Assembly: GCA_947594335.1 (NCBI GenBank)
Contig: CANQEC010000057.1
Coordinates: 1-11,655, forward strand
Direction of reading: 5' to 3'
DNA length: 11,655 bases
DNA from: an uncultured Lachnospiraceae bacterium
GTDB taxonomy: Bacteria > Bacillota > Clostridia > Lachnospirales > Lachnospiraceae
The notes beneath the pieces are model-generated. The model did not search any database. It was not told the DNA's origin and was given only the letters and a program-made list of their open reading frames with translations. Below are positions 1 through 6,308 of the stretch, one piece after another. Both the position numbers and the translations under genes were made by a program. Numbering within the stretch: position 1 is the first letter of the stretch; every line of letters starts with the position of its first letter.

Positions 1-14
1 AAGGGAGGAAATCT

Positions 15-797
15 ATGTTCAGGGATGAAATCAACGGTGTCTGTAAAACTGCGGACAACAAACTGAAATTGTTGTCAGACAATCCGGCGGGGTATTTTGT
101 GCTGTCCTTTATGGCAGGCATGTTTATCGCGTTCGGCTGTTTCCTGATGGGGATCGTGGGAGGCGTCTTCTCTGCCGGGGGAGCTTATTCGACGAGACTG
201 ATCAACGGTCTTGTGTTCTCTGTCGGTCTGTGCCTGGTCACGGTGGCAGGAGCGGAACTGTTCACGGGGAATAATTTTGTGATGGGCGTCGCCGGGCTGA
301 AGAAGACGGCTTCCTGGGGGAACGTGGTTAGATTGTGGGCTGTATGCTGGCTCGGCAATCTCGCCGGGTCGGTCGTATCCGCGGTCGTCTTTACACTGAC
401 CGGGATCCCGGGAGCCGACGACGCGGTCGGAAACAATTTCGCGGCGCTTGCGGCCGCAAAGATCGCGGGAACGCCGCTGAATCTGTTCACAAAAGGAATT
501 CTTTGCAATATCTGTGTCTGCCTTGCAATCTGGTGCGGTGCAAAACTGAAATCGGAAGGTGCAAAGCTTGCGATGAATATCGGCTGCGTCATGGCGTTTG
601 TCACCTGCGGTTTTGAGCACAGTGTTGCCAATATGACATTTTTTGCCGTCGGATTTCTGAATCCGCATGAGGCGGCGATCGGCCTGGGCGGAATCGTGTA
701 TAATCTTGTGGTTGTTACGCTGGGGAATATTGTGGGAGGTGTTTTGTTTGTTGCCGTGCCGTATGTATTAGCTGCGAGGGACAAACAGAGAGATTAA
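15..797 (+). CDS. Formate/nitrite transporter (FNT) family channel
   Basis: This 260-residue polytopic membrane protein belongs to the FocA/NirC family, pentameric channels that pass formate, nitrite or hydrosulfide across the cytoplasmic membrane. Visible family motifs are GAELFTGNN (residues 79-87), NICVCLAIW (165-173) and GFEHSVANM (199-207). H202 of the last motif matches the conserved pore histidine. Several glycine-rich hydrophobic segments run through the protein, and the charged tail ARDKQRD ends it. The length is close to NirC and slightly below FocA. The ATG at 15 follows a GGGAGG ribosome binding site at 4-9. The upstream context is cut off, so operon membership is unknown. A bidirectional terminator lies 20 bp after the stop. 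The family call is firm, but the substrate cannot be chosen from sequence. In a fermentative clostridium formate is the natural guess, which is inference. Confidence 0.93.
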   Translation: MFRDEINGVCKTADNKLKLLSDNPAGYFVLSFMAGMFIAFGCFLMGIVGGVFSAGGAYSTRLINGLVFSVGLCLVTVAGAELFTGNNFVMGVAGLKKTASWGNVVRLWAVCWLGNLAGSVVSAVVFTLTGIPGADDAVGNNFAALAAAKIAGTPLNLFTKGILCNICVCLAIWCGAKLKSEGAKLAMNIGCVMAFVTCGFEHSVANMTFFAVGFLNPHEAAIGLGGIVYNLVVVTLGNIVGGVLFVAVPYVLAARDKQRD

Positions 798-816
798 AAA
801 GAATCAGGCTGGACAG

Positions 817-853
817 AAAAAAACTGCATCGTGGAGTACGGTGCAGTTTTTTT
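817..853. terminator. Bidirectional intrinsic terminator between convergent genes
   Basis: Seven A residues plus CTGCA (817-828) pair with TGCAG plus seven T residues (842-853). The stem continues inward (829-832 with 838-841, one G-T pair) to a GGAGT loop. The A-run on one side and T-run on the other allow termination in both directions, as expected between the plus-strand transporter and the minus-strand gene ending at 959. Confidence 0.9.
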
Positions 854-957
854 GCGCAGGCTCAGGCATGGAAACCAGCTGCTGACGCAGCACCTGAGCC
901 GCGCGGCGAGCAAGAGGAAACCCGCCTCCTGCTCGATTAATCAGGCCCTTGCATAAC
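854..957. repeat. Structured dispersed repeat, copy A
   Basis: This copy begins where the T-run of the terminator ends and stops one base short of the stop codon of the minus-strand gene, so it is also that gene's 3' region. It is clearly related to copy B at 11341-11451: 65 of 78 aligned bases are identical when the second hairpin's loop is left out. Hairpin 1 pairs GGCTCAGG (859-866) with CCTGAGCC (893-900), enclosing GCTGC (878-882) with GCAGC (887-891). Hairpin 2 pairs CGAGCAAGAGG (907-917) with CCTCCTGCTCG (925-935), with one A-C mismatch. A trailing CAGGCCC (942-948) resembles the start of the element. The outer limits are approximate and the strand of function is unknown. Confidence 0.8.
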
Positions 958-958
958 T

Positions 959-1576
959 TTAGTCTGCCGCGGCAATATCGAGCGCGTCTGATATCGCGTT
1001 CAGAAGGAGCTGCGAGGTGTAGCGGCTTTCCTGCGGGCATGTGATTCCGTCGGTCGTCTGCCTCTGAAGGATCTGTGACGTGAGATTTTCAAGTGCCGGC
1101 GTCATCAGAGGATACATGGTCTCGACTGCTTCATTCAGGTTCACAAGGCGGATTGCGTTAATATGATCCGCGTCAACCGTGACTTCGACATCCGCGGCGG
1201 CATCATTGAGAAAAATGGGAACAGTATAGACGCCGGGCGTAAAGACCATGGAAGAGGATACGGCGGCGGCTGACTTTGTGCCGGATATTCCCGCGGCGCC
1301 AGTCTGCACTGCCGTATCTGGCTGTCCCGCCGTGTCCGCCTCCCTCTGTTCCGTGATCTGCGGCAGCGTTTCGCTCTGCTTTCCTGTGTCCGCAGCGGTT
1401 TCGTCTGTCTGCGCCGTCTGCCGTTCGGTGCTTCCCGTCTGCCCGCCTCCGCCGGACTGTCCCGGTGAGAACATCAGAAAAAGGCAGAGGAGCAGCAAAA
1501 TAACGAGCAGGCCCAGGAAGACTGTGTAGACGATTTCCCTCATCCTGAGTACAATGATTTTTGGTTTGGAGTTCAT
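959..1576 (-). CDS. Membrane-anchored protein with degenerate FMN-binding-like C-terminal domain
   Basis: This 205-residue protein has a short basic N-terminus, one membrane segment at about 14-36 and a low-complexity Gly/Thr/Gln/Glu/Ala linker at about 40-108. A compact C-terminal domain spans about 112-200. Its pattern (GVYT, then VEVTVDADHINAIRLV, then YTSQLLLNAISDAL) resembles the FMN-binding domain of RnfG-type and related Clostridia proteins, which bear flavin outside the membrane. The usual SGAT flavin-attachment threonine motif is missing; the aligned stretch reads QESRYTS (182-188), with Arg where the modified Thr would be. Covalent flavin is therefore unlikely, and the domain may serve another role. 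The start at 1576 has a GGAG site 8 bp upstream; Met12 is an alternative start without a good site. The gene converges on the transporter and diverges from the transglutaminase operon. The domain assignment is by pattern only. Confidence 0.72.
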   Translation of the reverse strand: MNSKPKIIVLRMREIVYTVFLGLLVILLLLCLFLMFSPGQSGGGGQTGSTERQTAQTDETAADTGKQSETLPQITEQREADTAGQPDTAVQTGAAGISGTKSAAAVSSSMVFTPGVYTVPIFLNDAAADVEVTVDADHINAIRLVNLNEAVETMYPLMTPALENLTSQILQRQTTDGITCPQESRYTSQLLLNAISDALDIAAAD

Positions 1577-1712
1577 GGCAGCGCTCCGGGGTTATTGTTA
1601 ATTCATTTTATGGGACGGGGTATGGATTTATGACAGCAAAGACAAAACAGCGTGTCTTTCTGTCCCCAAAAACGAAAACCATGCGGCAGCGCGGCTGGAA
1701 CGCAATCTGTTG

Positions 1713-1742
1713 TTTACAACGGGCGAAAGTTCATGATAAAAT
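1713..1742 (+). promoter_or_regulatory. Candidate sigma-A promoter for the transglutaminase operon
   Basis: TTTACA (1713-1718) and TAAAAT (1737-1742) each differ by one base from consensus and are 18 bp apart. This predicts a leader of about 100 bp before the ATG at 1849. The leader contains a short GC hairpin, GCCCTG (1767-1772) with CGGGGC (1777-1782 region). Elsewhere in 1577-1848 no gene with a ribosome binding site is seen. Confidence 0.5.
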
Positions 1743-1848
1743 CAAAGAGCTTTATATTTATGAAGAGCCCTGCATGCGGGGCATGAGCATTTTGGAGAGA
1801 TCAGGTTTTATGTCCGGAAACGAACAGATATGCAGAAGGAGGCGGAAA

Positions 1849-4089
1849 ATGAGTCTGCAGAACAAAATCAGAAAAATAACGGCTCTGCTCCTTGCGGGAG
1901 CTATGCTGATGCCGGCCGGATGGGGAACGTATGTATTCGCCGGGGAAGATCCAAAGGAGGCGGAAATTTCTTTTGTCCGGGAGGAAGACCAGGAGGGAGA
2001 AATTTTCCTGGGAGACGAGACGACCGCGGCGCCGGTTTTGGAGGAGGAGATCCCTGCTGACGGGGAGCTTCTGATCCCGGACGGCGCTGTACCTTCAAAC
2101 GAGCCGGAAAAGGAACTGGGGGGGGTCGTCTGCGAGGAAACGCCCGCCGATATTCTTATTGAAGGGGCGGAGATCGTCGATGATCCCGCGGGCAGCGCGG
2201 ATACGTCAGAGGCTGCCGGCACATGGAATGAGGAAGCTCTTCACAAAGTTGGTCTTGCCGTCGATTCTTCGGGCGCCGTTCCGATCACATCCGGGGGAGT
2301 CAGCGCCATTCTGGAGAAGGCGGTATATGGCACCTGTTACGGGGATCAGCTTGAGGGAGAATCCCGGAAAATATATGAGGCGCTGAAAAAGGCGTGGAAG
2401 ACGGATCGGGGAACGGAGGATGTCACTTATACACTGAGTGATCCAATCCGGGCTACGGTCAGCAGTCAGACCAATGTAAAAAGGGATCCGAATTATATCG
2501 CGGCCGCCGATCAGCTTGGGCGCAGCGTAAGTGCCGCAGTGGATGCGCTGCTGTACGATTATCCGGAAGTTTTCTGGGCTTACGGGGTCGTCTGGGGATG
2601 GGACATTGTCCCTTCCTATGATGTCCCAAATACGGTTGAGATTCATGAGGTGACGATCGGATGCGATTGGGAGTATTATAAAAACGCGATGGACGATGTT
2701 GCGCGGTTTGACAGCGCGGTGGACACGGCCTGCCAGGAGATCAGCGCGGGTCTTGCGGCGGGAAGCAGCCAGGAAGTCGTGGTAAAGGCGATTCACGACT
2801 ATATCTGCGGCAAAGTGACCTACGATCAGTGGTTTATCAGCCCGTATGCGCACACGGCGGCGGGATTTTTCCTTTACCCGGAATCAAAAATCGTCTGCGA
2901 GGGCTATGCGAAGGCGTTCAAAATTTTATGCGACAGGTTCGGCATCGAGTGCGCCCTGGTCGCCGGGGACGCCGGAGGGGCCCATATGTGGAACAACGTG
3001 AAAATGGAGGACGGCGTGTGGTACCTGGTCGATGTGACCTTTGACGATCAGGACGACGTCGGCATGGTGATGGACACGTATTTTCTGGCGGGAAGCGGGA
3101 CGATCGGCTTTCAGGGAGTCAGCATTGCCGAGGAGCGTGTGATCCATAAACAATTTTCAACCGGGGAGGACGCGAAAGAGTTTGAGCCGCCTATGCTGAG
3201 CGCGCAGAAATATACTGGGTGCGTCCACGACTGGAAGGAGGAACCGGAAGAAGGCGAGGCTCCTTCCTGCGAGGAAGACGGAACCGCGGAATATATCTGT
3301 GAGAAATGCGGAGCCACGGAGATAAGACTGCTTCCGGCCTGGGGACATGACTGGAGCGGCTGGGAGACCGCAAAAGAGGCAAGCTGCACAGAGGCAGGCC
3401 TGAGAACAAGAAGCTGCAGTATCTGCGAACAGACGGAACAGGAAGAAATAAAAGCTCTCGGCCATCTGTCCGGGGACTGGGAGATTGTAAAAGAAGCGAA
3501 CTGCGTCCAGAAAGGTGAAAAAGTCAGAAAATGTACCGTGTGCGGCGCGGCTCTGGAAGAGCAGGAAATCCCCCGGACGGCGGGAGTTGTGAAACTGAAT
3601 GTGAAAAAAATCCCTCTGAAGGTGAAGCAGTCCACAACGGCGGTCAAGGTGATCAAAATGGCGGAGGGAGACTCAATTTCGTCATGGAAAAGCAGCAATA
3701 AAAAGATTGCTTTGGTAACTTCGGCCGGAAAGATAACCGGAAAGAAGGCGGGTACCGCGAAGGTGACGGTAACGTTAAAAAGCGGGGTCTCTGCCAGCGT
3801 GACGGTTTCTGTCCAGAAGGGAAATGTAAAAACCACCGGGATAACGGTGGCCGCGAAGACAGGCACGGTAAAAAATAAAAAACTGACGCTGAAAAAGGGA
3901 GCGAAAGAGACGCTTCTGGTCACCCTCGCGCCCCTGACGAGCAAGGAAAAGATCAGCTTTTCTTCATCGAACAGCAAGATTGTCAAGGTGAGCGGCAAAG
4001 GACAGCTCACCGCCAAAAAGGCGGGGAAGGCAAAGATCACCGTAAAGGCAGGGAAAAAGAAGACGGTGGTCACAGTGACCGTGAAATAG
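1849..4089 (+). CDS. Secreted transglutaminase-like protein with zinc-ribbon-like repeats and BIG2 domains (paralogue 1)
   Basis: This 746-residue exported protein starts at 1849, where AAGGAGG (1836-1842) lies 6 bp upstream and a signal peptide begins (about 1-31, ending VFA). The reading frame stays open back to 1561, but that part has no ribosome binding site. After the signal comes an acidic linker (about 32-150). A helical segment with CYGDQLEGESRKIY (163-176) precedes the transglutaminase-like fold, whose papain-type triad is visible: C350 in VCEGYAKAF, H379 in AHMWN and D395 in LVDVTFDD. Three CxxC repeats follow (CEKC 484-487, CSIC 523-526, CTVC 562-565), two of them joined by GHDW/GHLSGDW spacers. 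Two lysine-rich Ig-like BIG2 domains (about 580-656 and 660-746) end the protein. No LPXTG or membrane anchor is seen. Such proteins may cleave or cross-link proteins outside the cell; the substrate is unknown. It is probably co-transcribed with its paralogue 40 bp downstream. Confidence 0.9.
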   Translation: MSLQNKIRKITALLLAGAMLMPAGWGTYVFAGEDPKEAEISFVREEDQEGEIFLGDETTAAPVLEEEIPADGELLIPDGAVPSNEPEKELGGVVCEETPADILIEGAEIVDDPAGSADTSEAAGTWNEEALHKVGLAVDSSGAVPITSGGVSAILEKAVYGTCYGDQLEGESRKIYEALKKAWKTDRGTEDVTYTLSDPIRATVSSQTNVKRDPNYIAAADQLGRSVSAAVDALLYDYPEVFWAYGVVWGWDIVPSYDVPNTVEIHEVTIGCDWEYYKNAMDDVARFDSAVDTACQEISAGLAAGSSQEVVVKAIHDYICGKVTYDQWFISPYAHTAAGFFLYPESKIVCEGYAKAFKILCDRFGIECALVAGDAGGAHMWNNVKMEDGVWYLVDVTFDDQDDVGMVMDTYFLAGSGTIGFQGVSIAEERVIHKQFSTGEDAKEFEPPMLSAQKYTGCVHDWKEEPEEGEAPSCEEDGTAEYICEKCGATEIRLLPAWGHDWSGWETAKEASCTEAGLRTRSCSICEQTEQEEIKALGHLSGDWEIVKEANCVQKGEKVRKCTVCGAALEEQEIPRTAGVVKLNVKKIPLKVKQSTTAVKVIKMAEGDSISSWKSSNKKIALVTSAGKITGKKAGTAKVTVTLKSGVSASVTVSVQKGNVKTTGITVAAKTGTVKNKKLTLKKGAKETLLVTLAPLTSKEKISFSSSNSKIVKVSGKGQLTAKKAGKAKITVKAGKKKTVVTVTVK

Positions 4090-4129
4090 GCAAAACAGGT
4101 AAAAAAGCAGCAGGAGGAGGTTTGGACGT

Positions 4130-6295
4130 ATGCGAACCAGAATAGAAAAACGGATACTGGCAGTTCTTCTGTCAGCAGTGATCGCAATCTGTGCCGGAGG
4201 CGCGGCGCAGGCGGAGGAAGAGGCGGTCATATTGGAAGAGACGGAAGGGCTTCTGACGGTGGCGGAGGAACCGGGGGATTTGTCCGGTTCGGATATTCTG
4301 GGCGCGGATTCTCTCAGCCAGGAGACGTCCGGACCTCCGGGCGGCGCGCCGGATCTTTCCGGGGAGGAAACCGAAGATGAACAGTCTGGGACCGAAAGCG
4401 CTGCCGGGCCGGCCTCCGGTCAGGAAGACGAGACGTCTCAGGAGACAGAGTCCTTTGATTTGGCAGATCCCGGAAGCTCCGGCGCGCCGGTTGAGATAAT
4501 TTCCATGGAGGAGGTTCCGGCAGAGCTTTCGGACGGGACAGATCCCGGGGAAGTTCAAAACGAAATTTTGAAGGGGGACTCATCCGGGGAGGAGCCCGTT
4601 CTGGACGACGGGATCACGTATCTGGAAGAAAGGACGGTCGCAGGCGGAGACGCGGCGAACGCCGCCGCTTCCAGAATTTTCATGCGCTCATTGTTCACAT
4701 ATGAGTGCTGTTACGGGGATCAGCTTGTCGGGGAAGGCCGAAAGATTTACGACGCCCTTGTGGACAGCTGGGCAGCCGGGAACACGGAGAATGTCGTATA
4801 TGATCTGGAGGAGGATCTGACCGATACTAAGGAGAACCGCCAGCTGATATCGAAAAATGCGGAGATGGCTTACTGTGCGTTTGCCTACGACTATCCGGAG
4901 GTTTTCTGGCTGCGGAGCGCTACTATCATGATCGGCAGTCCTGCCAGCTCCAAAAAAACGCCGCTGACAAAAATACTCCTGGCGGGGAACGAGCGCTATG
5001 AGGGAGCAAAGAGCGAGGTAGGCGAATTTGCCCGGGCGGTCGAAAAAGAGACGGATATCATCAAAGGACTGCTTCCCGAAAACGCGGACCGGTATACGAT
5101 TGTGAAGACGATCCATGATTACATCTGCAATACCGTATCGTACGGCGATGACAAAGGTAATTATCCGGATAATGGAAACGGGGAAGTGTTCGGCACCGCG
5201 CACACGGCGGCCGGGGTTTTTCTGAAGGACCGCGTCGTTGTGTGCGAGGGCTACGCAAAGGCCTTTAAGATTCTGTGCAGCCAGTTCGGCATTGACTGCG
5301 CGCTGATCGTCGGGGATGCCGGAGAGGCCCATATGTGGAATTATGTGAAGATGGACGACGGAAAATGGTATCTGGTCGATACAACCTGGGATGACCAGGC
5401 GGGCGGAATTACCGATACATATCTTCTGGCAGGCAGTCTGACGTACGGCTTTCACGGCAGTCCGATTCTGGCCGAGCGGATAATCTGGACAGATTTTTCA
5501 GGCTCCGGGGCAAAGAATTTTGTGGTGCCGGTTCTGAGCGCGCAAAAATATGAAAATATACAGCACAGATGGAAGGAGGTTTCGTCCCTGGAAGGGACCT
5601 GCCGCAGCTACGCGACGGCCGATTACATCTGTGAAGACTGCGGACTGACAAAGACAGAGATCGTCGGGCCGGAGACAGGGCATGTCTGGGGTCCGTACGT
5701 ATCCAACAACGACGCGACCTGTTTAAGCGACGGGACGAAGACAGCCGGGTGTCTGTATGGCTGTGGGGAGACGAACACGGTCCCCGATGCCGGAAGCCGG
5801 CTGGCCGCGACCCTTGAAGTGAACGTCCAAAGCCTCTGCCTGAAGGTGAAGCAGTCAACCAGCGCGGCGAAGGTCACGCTTGCCAGAGGCGATAAAGTCG
5901 CGTCGTGGAAATCAAACAAACCATCCGTCGCGTCGGTGAATGACAAAGGGAAGATCACAGCCGGTACAAAAACCGGGAAGGCGGTCATCACGCTTAAGAC
6001 GCTGAGCGGGCTGACCGGAAAGATTAAGGTGACCGTGCAGAAAAAGACCGTGGAGACAACGGGAATTACGGGACTTTCCAAAAAAGTCACGCTGAAGAAG
6101 GGGAAGAAGCTGCAGCTCTCGCCGGTGATCGAGCCGGTCACAAGCCAGCAGAAGGTGACATACGTCTCTTCGGACAAAAAGACTGCGTCTGTCACCGCGA
6201 AAGGCGTGGTCACCGCAAAAAAGACAGGCACCGCGAAGATAAAAGTGAAATCGGGAAAGAAAACCTTTACGGTGACCGTAAAAGTGAAAAAGTAA
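4130..6295 (+). CDS. Secreted transglutaminase-like protein with BIG2 domains (paralogue 2)
   Basis: This 721-residue protein has the same plan as its upstream neighbour and is evidently a tandem duplicate that has diverged. The ATG at 4130 follows AGGAGGAGG (4112-4120) by 9 bp. A signal peptide (about 1-28, ending AQA) leads into a long acidic Glu/Asp/Gly/Ser/Pro linker (29-165). CYGDQLVGEGRKIY (194-207) then precedes the transglutaminase-like domain, with C372 (VCEGYAKAF), H401 (AHMWN) and D417 (LVDTTWDD) as the triad. Only two cysteine repeats remain (CEDC 501-504 and an irregular CLYGC 541-545), against three in the paralogue. Two BIG2 domains follow (about 560-636 and 640-721), rich in lysine. 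No wall-anchoring signal is present, so attachment may be by charge or through BIG2. It is followed after 13 bp by the alpha-galactosidase gene. The catalytic residues look intact; protease versus cross-linking activity is undetermined. Confidence 0.9.
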   Translation: MRTRIEKRILAVLLSAVIAICAGGAAQAEEEAVILEETEGLLTVAEEPGDLSGSDILGADSLSQETSGPPGGAPDLSGEETEDEQSGTESAAGPASGQEDETSQETESFDLADPGSSGAPVEIISMEEVPAELSDGTDPGEVQNEILKGDSSGEEPVLDDGITYLEERTVAGGDAANAAASRIFMRSLFTYECCYGDQLVGEGRKIYDALVDSWAAGNTENVVYDLEEDLTDTKENRQLISKNAEMAYCAFAYDYPEVFWLRSATIMIGSPASSKKTPLTKILLAGNERYEGAKSEVGEFARAVEKETDIIKGLLPENADRYTIVKTIHDYICNTVSYGDDKGNYPDNGNGEVFGTAHTAAGVFLKDRVVVCEGYAKAFKILCSQFGIDCALIVGDAGEAHMWNYVKMDDGKWYLVDTTWDDQAGGITDTYLLAGSLTYGFHGSPILAERIIWTDFSGSGAKNFVVPVLSAQKYENIQHRWKEVSSLEGTCRSYATADYICEDCGLTKTEIVGPETGHVWGPYVSNNDATCLSDGTKTAGCLYGCGETNTVPDAGSRLAATLEVNVQSLCLKVKQSTSAAKVTLARGDKVASWKSNKPSVASVNDKGKITAGTKTGKAVITLKTLSGLTGKIKVTVQKKTVETTGITGLSKKVTLKKGKKLQLSPVIEPVTSQQKVTYVSSDKKTASVTAKGVVTAKKTGTAKIKVKSGKKTFTVTVKVKK

Positions 6296-6308
6296 CGGGG
6301 AGGATTAT

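Noticed and set aside
804..1040. A 78-codon minus-strand frame over copy A of the repeat
   Set aside because: It runs through a terminator and the structured repeat and overlaps the end of the real minus-strand gene; there is no ribosome binding site. The changes between copies A and B follow the stems rather than codons.
1561..1848. Upstream extension of the first transglutaminase-like gene
   Set aside because: The frame is open, but no ribosome binding site precedes the earlier Met codons. The signal peptide starts at 1849 behind AAGGAGG, and a promoter candidate lies inside the extension.
3111..4187. A 358-codon open frame on the minus strand opposite the BIG2 region
   Set aside because: It mirrors the lysine-rich coding strand (AAA/AAG read as Phe/Leu), has no ribosome binding site and lies wholly over convincing genes. 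The frame at 5623-6315 on the minus strand is the same artefact in paralogue 2.
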